This document shows positions 7,229 through 15,260 of a DNA stretch of 34,976 nt, one piece after another. Positions within the stretch are counted from its first letter, which is position 1. Each line of letters starts with the position of its first letter. This DNA is from Kribbella albertanoniae. GTDB taxonomy: Bacteria; Actinomycetota; Actinomycetes; Propionibacteriales; Kribbellaceae. The notes beneath the pieces were generated by a model. It worked only from the letters and a program-made list of their open reading frames with translations. It made no database searches and had not been told where the DNA came from. The DNA lies in assembly GCF_004348455.1 (NCBI RefSeq), contig NZ_SMKA01000061.1, positions 1-34,976 on the forward strand, written 5' to 3'. A program made the translations under genes and the position numbers.

Positions 7229-8176
7229 TTACTGGAAGGCAGTGGTCCAGATGCGGGCCTTGTAGAACTGAGCCCCCGACCGCGAGCGATCAGCGGACTG
7301 GGAGAACCGGACCGTCTTGTTGGCCCAGTCGCGCGGCTGGGTGCCGTCACCGCGGATCGACACAACCTCGCCCGAGGAGTGCTTCACGTACGACTTCACC
7401 TTGGTCTCCGAGGAGATCTTCCGGCTGCGGAAGGTCCCGCCGTCGGTCAGCAACTCGTAGACGCCCTTGGTGGCCGTCATCAGCATCTTGTGCTTGTTGG
7501 TGTAGTCGGGCTGCAGGTCGTGCCCGAGGTTCCCGCTGCCGAGGCTGAAGTGGGCGGCGTACTTGAGCCGGGTGTTCCGGCCGCTGCCCATCACCGCGTA
7601 GTGGCTGAACCGGTTCTTGCCGACCACCCAGAGTAGCTCGAATGTCGGGTCCCACAGCACCCCGTGCGCACCGGCGTAGCTGACCGTCTGCACCTGCTTC
7701 AGACTGCCCAGGGTGCCGACGCTGCTCGGTGCGTACAGCGTGAGCTTGCCGTCGGAGCTCGCCACAATGACCGAGCCGTTCCCCGGTACCCGCTCGATCG
7801 CATGTGGGTTGCCACCCGGCGTCGCGCTCCACTTCAGGTCGTTGCCTTCGGTGTGCTTCTCGCTGCCGATGTCGACGATGCCCGCCTTACCGCCGGACGC
7901 GGCCACCAAGGCGATCCAGCCCTGAGCTTCGGTGGCGCGGATCTTCACATCGCTCAGGTTCGCCCACGCGCCGCCGCCCGGGCTGAAACTCCAGTGCACG
8001 TTGGCGTCGGTGAACGCCTTGTTCTTGGGAAAGACGAGGACCTTGTTCTTGGTCTGCTCGGTGGTGGCCACGTAGTAGTTCGCGGCCGCCACCGCCTCCT
8101 GCTGCCCCAGTAGTGTCGCCGCCGGCGCGGCTACCGCTGCCGCCGCCAGCCCTTGCAGGAACGTCCTGCGTTGCAT
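7229..8176 (-). CDS. Tat-exported beta-propeller-like protein (DUF6528-like)
   Basis: The N-terminus MQRRTFLQGLAAAAVAAPAATLLG carries a twin-arginine signal (RRTFLQ, Ala-rich core). The rest is beta-rich with repeated patterns such as GGNPHAIERVPGNGSVIVASSDG and SYAGAHGVLWDPTFELLWVVG that resemble propeller blades; I associate it with DUF6528, from memory. No catalytic motif is seen. ATG 8176 is chosen because AGGAGA lies eight bases upstream; GTG 8182, two codons earlier, is too close to it. It probably works outside the cell, perhaps binding a polysaccharide. Confidence 0.8.
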   Translation of the reverse strand: MQRRTFLQGLAAAAVAAPAATLLGQQEAVAAANYYVATTEQTKNKVLVFPKNKAFTDANVHWSFSPGGGAWANLSDVKIRATEAQGWIALVAASGGKAGIVDIGSEKHTEGNDLKWSATPGGNPHAIERVPGNGSVIVASSDGKLTLYAPSSVGTLGSLKQVQTVSYAGAHGVLWDPTFELLWVVGKNRFSHYAVMGSGRNTRLKYAAHFSLGSGNLGHDLQPDYTNKHKMLMTATKGVYELLTDGGTFRSRKISSETKVKSYVKHSSGEVVSIRGDGTQPRDWANKTVRFSQSADRSRSGAQFYKARIWTTAFQ

Positions 8177-8261
8177 CAACACTGTCTCCTCGTAGTCGAG
8201 AGCCTGATCTTGAGGTCCTTAGATCAGCCAACCCGACAGTTGGTTCACGAGTAGACCAATT

Positions 8262-8510
8262 TCACGCCGCGTGACGTCCGGGGTGGGTGAGACGAGCCAC
8301 ATGAATCCGGCGTACGGCGGCCTCGGTAGTGGCGGGCTTGTGGGCGAAGGGCTTGGCCGACCCGCCGAGGGCGAGCAGGTCCAGCTTGGTCCGGGCCAAG
8401 TCACGGTCGTCGCGCGAGCCGTCCAGGTCGGCGGAGTGCCGCCGGTGGCTCACCTCGAGTGCCGCGATCAGGGCCAGTACGAGTACTGCGATCACCACGA
8501 TTCCGTTCAT
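8262..8510 (-). CDS. Small single-pass membrane protein, 82 residues
   Basis: ATG 8510 opens MNGIVVIAVLVLALIAALEV, one transmembrane helix, followed by a charged tail (SHRRHSADLDGSRDDRDLARTKLDL...). GC3 is very high, supporting real coding. There is no family I recognise and no strong ribosome site; the open frame extends upstream to 8546 (GTG), which is an alternative start. It is divergent from the GlxA-type regulator. Confidence 0.6.
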   Translation of the reverse strand: MNGIVVIAVLVLALIAALEVSHRRHSADLDGSRDDRDLARTKLDLLALGGSAKPFAHKPATTEAAVRRIHVARLTHPGRHAA

Positions 8511-8555
8511 GGCAGTAATCTTGCTACCTACGAGATCCCGCCACAATTGGCACTA

Positions 8556-8586
8556 TTGACAGTGTTCATCAAATTCCTGCCATACT
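8556..8586 (+). promoter_or_regulatory. Promoter of the GlxA-type regulator, leaderless
   Basis: TTGACA (8556-8561), a 19-bp spacer, then CATACT (8581-8586). The expected start of transcription, about seven bases on, coincides with the ATG at 8593, and no Shine-Dalgarno sequence is present, so the mRNA is probably leaderless. Confidence 0.55.
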
Positions 8587-8592
8587 GGCTGA

Positions 8593-9546
8593 ATGCTGCG
8601 GAAGATCGCCGTCGTACTGATGGAAGACGTGTCCCTGTTCGAGTTCGGCGTGGTCTCCGAGGTGTTCGGGGTCGACCGCACCGACGACGGGGTGCCTGCG
8701 TTCGACTTCAAGGTCTGCTCGGCCCAGCCCGGCGTGCCGATGAGCACCAGCAGTCACTCCTCCGTCGTCGCGCCGTACGGGCTGGAGGAGATGGAGGACG
8801 CCGATCTGATCATGATCCCGGCGACGACCTGGCGGCATGAGTACGACGAGCGCATCCTCGACGGACTGCGGCGAGCCGATGCCCGGGGCACGATCCTGCT
8901 GACGGTCTGCTCGGGCTCATTCGTGCTCGGCAAGGCCGGGCTGCTCGACGGGCGGCCGTGCGCCACGCACTGGCGTTATGTGAAGAAGTTCGAGGAGCAG
9001 TTCCCGCTGGCCAAGCTGGATGCGGACGTGCTCTTCGTCGACGACGGCAACATCATCACCAGCGCCGGCACCGCGGCCGGGATCGACGCCTGCCTGCACC
9101 TGGTACGGCGCGAGCTCGGCAGCGCAGTGGCGACCCGGATCGCGCGCCGGATGGTCGTCCCTCCGCAGCGCGACGGCGGCCAGCGCCAGTACGTCGAGGT
9201 CCCCGTCCCCGAGCAGTCCGGCGAGAGCCTGCAGCCAGTGCTGGACTGGATGGTCGACAACCTGACCGACGAGCACACCGTCCCGGCCTTGGCCCGTCAG
9301 GCCCAGATGTCGGAGCGCACCTTCGCCCGGCGCTTCGTCGCCGAGACCGGGACCACGCCACTGAAGTGGGTCACCACGCAGCGGGTCCTGCGCGCCCGGA
9401 CCCTGCTCGAGCAGACCCGGATGGGCATCGAGCAGATCGCCGCCGAGTCCGGATTCGGCACGGCCGCGCTGCTCCGGCACCACTTCCGCCGCGTCGTCGG
9501 GGTCCCGCCCCAGGACTATCGGCGCACGTTCCGCACCACTGCGTAA
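8593..9546 (+). CDS. GlxA-family transcriptional regulator (DJ-1/PfpI domain + AraC HTH)
   Basis: A 317-residue two-domain protein. Residues 1-185 are a DJ-1/PfpI (class I glutamine amidotransferase-like) domain, with the nucleophile-elbow region as LTVCSGSFVLGKAGLLDGR and CATHW after it. Residues about 215-315 are a double AraC helix-turn-helix (LARQAQMSERTFARRFVAETGTTPLKWV and IEQIAAESGFGTAALLRHHFRRVVGVPPQDYR). The family controls catabolic or stress genes, sensing ligands through the amidotransferase-like domain; the target is unknown and could include the divergent membrane-protein gene. Transcription looks leaderless. Confidence 0.92.
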   Translation: MLRKIAVVLMEDVSLFEFGVVSEVFGVDRTDDGVPAFDFKVCSAQPGVPMSTSSHSSVVAPYGLEEMEDADLIMIPATTWRHEYDERILDGLRRADARGTILLTVCSGSFVLGKAGLLDGRPCATHWRYVKKFEEQFPLAKLDADVLFVDDGNIITSAGTAAGIDACLHLVRRELGSAVATRIARRMVVPPQRDGGQRQYVEVPVPEQSGESLQPVLDWMVDNLTDEHTVPALARQAQMSERTFARRFVAETGTTPLKWVTTQRVLRARTLLEQTRMGIEQIAAESGFGTAALLRHHFRRVVGVPPQDYRRTFRTTA

Positions 9547-9687
9547 CCGAAAGTGATCCAGGGCACACGATTTGCAACCACCCCCGGCGGTCCCACTAGG
9601 ATCATGGAAGTATCACGGGGGGATAACGGGTACTTGGGGGGACACGGCCGAAACTGATTCGGCGAGTCGAGCCAAGCTGGAGCTTCT

Positions 9688-10770
9688 GTGCCCACGCCCC
9701 ACCCGCCCCGGGTCCCGTCGGCGCGCCGTCTGAGCTGGGATGTTGTCCGCGTCCTCGCCGTCCTGGCCGTCATCTTCACCCACACCACCTACATGGGTCC
9801 CTATCTCCATCCGGAGCTCGGCACACCCCTCACCCCGCATCCCTTCCAGGTCGGCGCGAGCATTCTGCTGGTGATCAGCGCGTACTTCGTCTGCGTCACG
9901 GTCCGCAAAGACGGTTCCACGCTCCGGTGGCTGTGGCGGCGGTATGCGCGGGTAGTACCGCCGTACCTGGCTGCGGTCGTCATCACCTACACCGCGCTGG
10001 TGCTGTTCGGCCCGAGCAAGTGGACGCTGCCCACACCCCACGACCTGTAGGGCAACCTCACGCTGACCAGCTCATTCGACCCGACCGTGCGGATGATCGA
10101 CGGTTCGTACTGGACGCTGCCCCTGCAGCTGATGGCGTTCACCGCCGCTGCGATCCTCTGGCCGCGGGGCGCCGCGACCGGTCACCGGATCACCGTGCTG
10201 CTCTGGGTGATGATCCTGGCGCCGGTGATCCTGCAGTGGAACGACCGGATCGCGAACAGCCCGCTCTGGGTGATCCAGATCTGGAACGGCCTGGGCATCC
10301 ACCGCCTGCAGTTGTTCGCCATCGGCATCGCCATCTGGCTCTGGTCGAAGCACCGCATCGGCCTGCCTCATCTGGCCGCACTGCTCGTCGCGACCGTGTT
10401 CGCGCACCACGCGCAGACCGACGACCTGCCGTCCTCGCTCGGCATGGGCGTCCTGCTGGTGGTCGTCGCCGGCGCGGCACGCGGCCCGGACTGGACGATC
10501 TTCGAACCGCTCCGTCGGCCCATCGAGTTCCTGGCGAAGATCTCGTTCGGGATCTACCTGCTCAACCAGGAGCTCGGCTACCTCGTCTCCTGGCACCTGA
10601 TGACCCTGGGCGTCGGTCGGGTCGGCCAGATCGCCGGCGCGGTCGCTGCGGCGATCCTGCTCGCCTGGCTGCTCACCCGGTACGTCGAGCAACCGGCGTA
10701 CCGGCTGTTGACCACCTTCAAGCCGGTACGGCGGCTCGGGGTGCGCGCGGTGGCGTGGCTGACTACTTGA
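9688..10770 (+). pseudogene. Acyltransferase-3 family membrane protein, interrupted by in-frame TAG
   Basis: From GTG 9688 (GGAG seven bases upstream) the frame encodes an O-acyltransferase of the OafA/Acyl_transf_3 type: RRLSWDVVRVLAVLAVIFTH at the N-terminus, LRWLWRRYARVVPPYL, then many hydrophobic helices and SFGIYLLNQE near the C-terminus. A TAG at 10048-10050 interrupts it after HDL, yet the same frame continues without other stops to 10770 (GNLTLTSSFDPTVRMIDGSYWTLPLQ is typical sequence for the family). A single change from TTG or TGG would explain it. TAG is used as a normal stop by other genes here, so recoding is unlikely. Substrate of the ancestor is unknown. Confidence 0.85.
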
Positions 10771-10819
10771 CATCGGATACCCGTGAGCTAATACTCGATC
10801 TCGAATAGCCGAGATCGAG
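10767..10819 (+). promoter_or_regulatory. PadR promoter with palindromic operator
   Basis: TTGACA (10767-10772) overlaps the stop codon of the upstream acyltransferase; TAATACT lies 16-17 bp downstream as the -10. Right over the -10/+1 sits a perfect inverted repeat, CTCGATCTCG (10794-10803), AATAGC, CGAGATCGAG (10810-10819). Its position predicts repression by the PadR protein encoded nine bases later. Confidence 0.75.
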
Positions 10820-10828
10820 GAGTGTGTC

Positions 10829-11506
10829 ATGGCGAAACGCAAGGTGGCGAACCCGCTCGCCTTCGCCGTGCTCGGCAGCCTGTCCGAGCGCCCGATGCAC
10901 CCGTACGAGATCTCGACGACACTCCGGAGCCGCGGCAAGGACTCCAGCATCAAGCTCAACTACGGCTCGCTGTACTCCGTCGTCGGCGCCCTGGAGAAGC
11001 ACGGATTCATCGAGGCCCAGGAGACCATCCGGGACGGCAACCGCCCGGAGCGGACGGTCTACCGGCTCACGGAGGCCGGGGAGGCCGAGTTCAAGGACTG
11101 GCTGACCGAGCTGATCGGCTCACCGGCGCGCGAGTTCCACCCGCTGGAGGCCGGGCTCGCCTATCTGCCGGGTCTGCACCCGGACCGGGTGGTCGAGCTG
11201 CTCGAGCAACGGCTGAAGGCGGTCGACGCGGAGATCGAGCAGATCACCGCGGCCCATGAGCAGATGGCCTCGACGGACTTCCCGCGGATCTTCTGGGTCG
11301 AGTCGGAGTTCCGGCTCGCTCTGCTGCAGGCGGAGTCGGCGTATGTCCATCAGCTCGCCGAAGAGATCCGGACCGATGCAGTCAGCGGCTTGCCGTTCCT
11401 GCGGCAGGCCTGGAAGAACTCCGTCGAGCAAGGCATCAGTCCAGCCGAGCAGCTCAAGGACCCGATCAAGTACTTCGGCCAGGAGTTCGACTGGATGAAG
11501 TACTAA
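10829..11506 (+). CDS. PadR-family transcriptional regulator
   Basis: The 225-residue protein has the PadR winged helix at residues 1-90 (LAFAVLGSLSERPMHPYEIS, LNYGSLYSVVGALEKHGFI, RTVYRLTEAGEAEFKDWL) and a long C-terminal helical dimerisation domain. ATG 10829 has GAGG upstream, inside the operator's right flank. The next genes are a Drr-type ABC exporter, a common pairing in which PadR represses the pump until a drug is bound. A hairpin separates it from the pump, so the two may be separate transcripts with a shared operator logic (inference). Confidence 0.9.
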   Translation: MAKRKVANPLAFAVLGSLSERPMHPYEISTTLRSRGKDSSIKLNYGSLYSVVGALEKHGFIEAQETIRDGNRPERTVYRLTEAGEAEFKDWLTELIGSPAREFHPLEAGLAYLPGLHPDRVVELLEQRLKAVDAEIEQITAAHEQMASTDFPRIFWVESEFRLALLQAESAYVHQLAEEIRTDAVSGLPFLRQAWKNSVEQGISPAEQLKDPIKYFGQEFDWMKY

Positions 11507-11513
11507 GCAAGAA

Positions 11514-11555
11514 CGGCCCCGACCCAAGGCGCGGCAACGCCAAGGGTCAGGGCCG
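11514..11555 (+). terminator. Interrupted hairpin after PadR gene
   Basis: Stem CGGCCC/GGGCCG, GACCC/GGGTC and GGCG/CGCC, with small symmetric mismatches between the blocks and the loop CGGCAA. It begins five bases after the PadR stop and is followed by GCAGTTTCCTC, only a weak T-run. Probable terminator or attenuator. Confidence 0.6.
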
Positions 11556-11658
11556 CAGTTTCCTCAGAGTCGGTCCGAAGACCGGGTATCCAAGGGCACA
11601 ACCATCAGGATAGCCAGACCTGGACCGGCTCCCCATCACATCGAGGGAGTCACCCACC

Positions 11659-12624
11659 ATGGCTACGCATGCCATCCGAACGACCGACCTGGTCAAGACC
11701 TATCCGAAGGGCCAACGCGCCCTCGACGGACTGAGCTTCAGCGTCGGCGAAGGCGTCGTGCTCGGCCTGCTCGGGCCGAACGGCGCCGGCAAGTCGACCA
11801 CCGTCAAAATCCTCACCACTCTGTCCCGCGCCGACTCCGGAACCGCCCAGGTCGCCGGGTACGACGTCATCCGCGAGCAGGACCAGGTCCGGCACGCGAT
11901 CGGCTACGTGCCGCAGAAATCCAGCTCGGATCCGATGGCGACCGGGATCGAGAACCTGGTGCTCGGCGGCCGGATCTACGGTCTGTCCCGGACGGACGCC
12001 GTACGGCGGGCTGCCGAACTGCTCGAGCGATTCGGCCTGACCGAGTTCGGTGGTCGCCAGGTCAAGACGTACTCCGGCGGAATGCAGCGCAAGCTGGATG
12101 TCGCGCTCGGTCTGGTCCATCGGCCGCAGGTGTTGTTCCTCGACGAGCCGACCACCGGACTCGATCCGGAAGCCCGCGCGGACCTGTGGACCGAGGTCGG
12201 ACGGCTGGCCGGTTCCGAGGGCCTGACCGTGCTGCTCACCACGCACTACCTCGAGGAGGCCGACCGGCTGGCCGATCAGCTCGCGATCGTCGACCACGGC
12301 AAGATCGTTGCCGAGGGCACCCCGGAAGGGCTGAAGTCCGAGCTGCGCGGTGACTCGGTACACGTCGAACTCGTCGACGCCGATACCGACGGTACCGTCC
12401 GCTCTTTGCTGGGCCAACTTCCCGGCATCACGGAAATAGTTGCTGAAGGCAAGGTGTTACGCGCCCGCGTCGACCACGGCGCGACGGCAGTCCCCGCCGT
12501 ACTGGGAATCCTTGAGGACAAGGCGATTCCGGTCTCCGCAGTGACGGTCTCGCGGCCATCGCTGGACGACGTGTACCTGAACTATACCGGTCGTTCGTTC
12601 CAGGCAGCTGAGGAGGCGGCGTGA
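11659..12624 (+). CDS. Drr-type ABC transporter ATP-binding protein
   Basis: The 321-residue subunit has Walker A GPNGAGKST, Q-loop YVPQ, signature YSGGMQRK, Walker B VLFLDEPTTGLDP and the switch histidine in LLTTHYLEEAD. The C-terminal 90 residues, after GKIVAEGTPEGLKSELRGD, match the daunorubicin-resistance (DrrA) type of ATPase, which powers export of antibiotics or lipids. The start ATG 11659 has GAGGGAG upstream. It overlaps the permease start (TGATG) and forms a two-gene operon with it. The substrate is unknown; the PadR neighbour favours drug efflux. Confidence 0.93.
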   Translation: MATHAIRTTDLVKTYPKGQRALDGLSFSVGEGVVLGLLGPNGAGKSTTVKILTTLSRADSGTAQVAGYDVIREQDQVRHAIGYVPQKSSSDPMATGIENLVLGGRIYGLSRTDAVRRAAELLERFGLTEFGGRQVKTYSGGMQRKLDVALGLVHRPQVLFLDEPTTGLDPEARADLWTEVGRLAGSEGLTVLLTTHYLEEADRLADQLAIVDHGKIVAEGTPEGLKSELRGDSVHVELVDADTDGTVRSLLGQLPGITEIVAEGKVLRARVDHGATAVPAVLGILEDKAIPVSAVTVSRPSLDDVYLNYTGRSFQAAEEAA

Positions 12625-13400
12625 TGACCGCCGCAGTCGCACACACCCGATTCATCACCGGTCGCTGGCTGCGCGCGTCGTACCGGCAACCGGCACTGAT
12701 CATCTTCACCTTGGTCCAGCCGGCGATCTGGTTGCTGCTGTTCGGGCAGGTCTTCCAGGGTGTCGTGAAGATCCCCGGGTTCGGCGACACGTCGTACATC
12801 GCCTTCCTGACACCGGGCATCGTGATGATGACCGCGCTGATGTCGAGCGGCTGGAGCGGTACGACGTTCATCGCGGATATGGAACGCGGTGTGATGGACC
12901 GGCTGCTCGCGTCACCGGTGAGCCGGGGCGGGCTGATGGCCGGGCAGCTGATCAGCAACGCGACCAACACGCTGATCCAGACCGTGCTCGTGTTCGTGAT
13001 CGGGATGGCGGCCGGCGCCCGGTACGACGGTGGTCCAGCCGGCTACGCGGTCACGGCCGTGGCGTCGATGCTGGTCGGAATCGCGTTCGGATCGCTCTCG
13101 AATGCGGTCGCGCTGCTGACCCGGCAGCAGGAGGCGCTGATCGGGATCTCGCAGTTCGTGTCGCTGCCGCTGACGTTCATGTCGTCGATCATGATCGACC
13201 CGCAAGTGGCGCCGCACTGGGTCTCCGTCGCGGCCCGCTTCAACCCGGTCGACTGGGCCGCGATCGCCGCCCGGCAGGCGCTGTCCGCCGACCCGGACTG
13301 GTCGTCGGTGCTGCGCCATGGCGGCTACCTGGTGGCGTTCACGCTGATCGTCGCGTGGCTGTCGACTCGCGCCTTCCGCACTTACCAACGGTCGGTGTGA
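12624..13400 (+). CDS. Drr-type ABC transporter permease
   Basis: An ABC-2 type permease of 258 residues with about six membrane helices (IFTLVQPAIWLLLFGQVF, FLTPGIVMMTALMSSGW, TVLVFVIGMAAGA, and further hydrophobic blocks up to VAFTLIVAWLS). MERGVMDRLLASPVSRGGLM is the conserved cytoplasmic loop that contacts the ATPase. ATG 12624 overlaps the ATPase stop by one base and lies seven bases from GGAGG; GTG 12621 is possible. It would form the membrane part of a homodimeric exporter with the preceding gene. Confidence 0.92.
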   Translation: MTAAVAHTRFITGRWLRASYRQPALIIFTLVQPAIWLLLFGQVFQGVVKIPGFGDTSYIAFLTPGIVMMTALMSSGWSGTTFIADMERGVMDRLLASPVSRGGLMAGQLISNATNTLIQTVLVFVIGMAAGARYDGGPAGYAVTAVASMLVGIAFGSLSNAVALLTRQQEALIGISQFVSLPLTFMSSIMIDPQVAPHWVSVAARFNPVDWAAIAARQALSADPDWSSVLRHGGYLVAFTLIVAWLSTRAFRTYQRSV

Positions 13401-13821
13401 TTACGGTTCTCGACCCAAGGGGCTGCAACCCCTTGGGTCGAGAACCAGCTTCGGTGTGGGCGGCGACGATGGCGTCCGCCGCTGCCCAGGGCTCGGCCGC
13501 GGCGTCCGGGCGGACGATCGCCCCGGAGCGCTGGGCGCTGAAGTGGGTCAGGACGGCGTCCTCGATCGCGCGGTCACTGGTGGTGTTGACGAGAACGTCG
13601 AGCCGACGGTGGTAGTCGAGGATCCCGGCCACGGCGTGGTCGGCCTGCTCCGGAGCGAGCCCCAGCGCCTCGACCTGCTGCGGGAAGGCACCGACCAGGT
13701 CGTACACCGACTCAGGATCCCGGGCCGCTGCGACGACGGTCGCGCCCGATGCGGCAGCCGCGGCCACGATCGAGCGCCCCAGCGCGCCGTCCGCCCCGGT
13801 CACCAGCCAGACCTTCGCCAT
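13339..13821 (-). pseudogene. Short-chain dehydrogenase remnant lacking catalytic core
   Basis: From ATG 13821 (GAGGGGGAG upstream) the frame opens MAKVWLVTGADGALGRSIV, an intact NAD(P)-binding TGxxxGxG motif, and keeps LDVLVNTTSD (the NNAG region). It then passes directly from THFSAQRSG to AAAEPWAAADAIVAAHTEA, which resembles the C-terminal end of the family. The segment with the catalytic Ser and Tyr-x-x-x-Lys is absent, and the true end is lost: the frame runs through a terminator hairpin and into the 3' end of the exporter permease before stopping at 13339. About 160 residues instead of the usual 240-290. I read it as an internally deleted pseudogene; a small functional NAD(P)-binding protein is less likely. 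Confidence 0.7.
13405..13446. terminator. 18-bp perfect hairpin, bidirectional terminator
   Basis: GGTTCTCGACCCAAGGGG (13405-13422), loop CTGCAA, and the exact complement at 13429-13446. It starts four bases after the permease stop. The 5' arm GACCCAAGG and the GCAA loop end recur in the hairpin at 11514-11555 on the other side of the exporter. The adjacent minus-strand dehydrogenase remnant reads straight through it. Confidence 0.85.
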
Positions 13822-13861
13822 CCCGTGCTCCCCCTCGGTATCCATAGCCCACCCTAAGTCA

Positions 13862-13901
13862 GACTCTAGTCCAAGTTGATGCCATAGTCTGCAGATGGAC
13901 T
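13862..13901. promoter_or_regulatory. Operator-like repeats at the TetR gene start
   Basis: Around the TetR ATG (13895) are AGTCCA (13868-13873) with its complement TGGACT (13896-13901), GACT-CT-AGTC (13862-13871), and CAGACT/AGTCTG pairs. CATAGT (13883-13888) could be a -10, placing the transcript start at the ATG (leaderless, no ribosome site). Plausible self-control site; the exact operator is uncertain. Confidence 0.4.
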
Positions 13902-14518
13902 CTGACTCGGCAACAGTCGATACCGCGCCGCTGGGCCGCCGGGAGCGGAGCAAGGCGGCGCTGCGGCAGCGACTGCTGGAGGCCGCGCTGGCCGCCTTCG
14001 AGGAGAAGGGCTACCGGGCCGCGACCATCGACGAGATCGCCGAACGCGCCGACGTCGCCCGGGCCACGGCGTTCAACCATTTCCCGCGCAAGGAAGACTT
14101 CCTGCTCGAGCTCATCCTGAAGCGGCGGAAGAGCGTCCGCGAAGGGCTCGAGCAGCTCCTGGAGTCCGGCGACCGGACCGTGCTCGACGCCATCCAGACC
14201 GTGGTCCAGGCGGCTGCCCAGTCCTACGAGGCGAACCGGGGCATGAACCAGGCGATGATGCGCGCGATGCTCCAGTCGGGCGTGATGGCCACCTCCGGCT
14301 CGCACGCCACCGGCCTCCTCTTCGGCCGCGCGATCGCTCTCGGCCAGGAACGCGGCGAGATCCGGGCCGACCTGGATCCGTACGCGATCGGCAACGTGCT
14401 CTTCGACAGCTACACCGGCATCCTCTACCGCTGGGGCCTCGGCGAGGTCGACGTACCGCTCGAACAGGCCTTCAGCACTGTGCATGACGTCGTGGTCCCC
14501 GGAATTACACCGCGCTAG
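13895..14518 (+). CDS. TetR-family transcriptional regulator
   Basis: A 207-residue repressor with the TetR DNA-binding domain at about residues 20-70 (RQRLLEAALAAFEEKGYRAATIDEIAERADVARATAFNHFPRKEDFL), followed by an all-helical ligand-binding domain. It lies head to head with one decayed dehydrogenase and upstream of another (14585), so its original targets were probably these genes. The regulator itself looks intact. The ligand is unknown. Confidence 0.9.
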   Translation: MDSDSATVDTAPLGRRERSKAALRQRLLEAALAAFEEKGYRAATIDEIAERADVARATAFNHFPRKEDFLLELILKRRKSVREGLEQLLESGDRTVLDAIQTVVQAAAQSYEANRGMNQAMMRAMLQSGVMATSGSHATGLLFGRAIALGQERGEIRADLDPYAIGNVLFDSYTGILYRWGLGEVDVPLEQAFSTVHDVVVPGITPR

Positions 14519-14552
14519 CCGGCGCGCGGATCGCGTCTTTCCGGCACGCTTG

Positions 14553-14571
14553 AAGCAACTGACCGTTGCTT
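14553..14571. promoter_or_regulatory. Inverted repeat upstream of second dehydrogenase remnant
   Basis: AAGCAAC (14553-14559), TGACC, GTTGCTT (14565-14571), just before the GAGGGGA ribosome site (14572-14578). Operator-like; it shares no clear half-site with the TetR start region. Confidence 0.4.
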
Positions 14572-14584
14572 GAGGGGAATGCAC

Positions 14585-15253
14585 ATGAGCAGAGCGAGTC
14601 GCCGGGCCGTCCTCGGCGGTGCTGTCGCCACCGCCGCCGGTATCGCCGCCAGTGGAACATCCACCGCAGCCCGCCGCCCAGCGGGCAGATTCGCCGGGAA
14701 GGTCGTGCTGATCACCGGCGGGACCTCGGGTATCGGCGAGGCCGCCGCCCGGGCCTTCGCCGCCGCCGGAGCCCGGGTCGCCTTCAGCGGGCGGCGAACC
14801 GCACTGGGCCACGAGGTCCAGCGAACTATCCGAGCTGCTCGCGGCGAAGCGACGTACCTGGAGGCTGATGTCCGCGAACCGGCGTCGGTGCAGAACTTCG
14901 TCGACACAGCTGTCCGGCAGTACGGGCGGCTCGACATCGCGTTCAACAACGCCGGTGTGCAGGTGGGATCGGTCGCGGACTGGGAGGAGGGGCTGGCCAC
15001 CAACGCGCGTGGGCAGTTCCTCTCGATGAAGTACGAGCTGCCGCATCTGATCGCGAGTGGGGGCGGGCACATCATCAGCAACTCGGCGGCCGCGCAGGAG
15101 CTGGTTCGGACGGCGGCGGCCGAGTACGCCGTACAAGGTGTGCGTGTGAACACGATCCTGGCCGGGGCTGTTCCGGCTGCTGTTGCGGCTGCTGCTGTGC
15201 TTGGGTTGGCTGGTGACGAGTTCAGCTACCTGACCGGCGCGACGATCCCCTGA
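14585..15253 (+). pseudogene. Tat-type short-chain dehydrogenase with catalytic segment deleted
   Basis: ATG 14585 is six bases after GAGGGGA. MSRASRRAVLGGAVATAAGIAASG is a twin-arginine-like signal. TGGTSGIG, LEADVRE and FNNAG mark an intact cofactor half, and TNARG carries the structural Asn. After GGHIISNSAAA the sequence jumps to QELVRTAAAEYAVQGVRVNTILAG, omitting the roughly 20 residues that hold Tyr-x-x-x-Lys; a second gap follows (AGAVPAAVAAAAVLGLAGDEFSYLTGATIP) and a stop replaces the usual VDGG end. Two or three in-frame losses leave 222 residues, which cannot have normal reductase activity. Codon usage is looser than in neighbours (many GCT, GTT), consistent with relaxed selection. 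Confidence 0.75.
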
Positions 15254-15260
15254 TGCAGGG

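Noticed and set aside
9688..10770. Stop-codon recoding of TAG
   Set aside because: TAG ends several ordinary genes in the window (protease, TetR, APH kinase), so a nonsense mutation is simpler.
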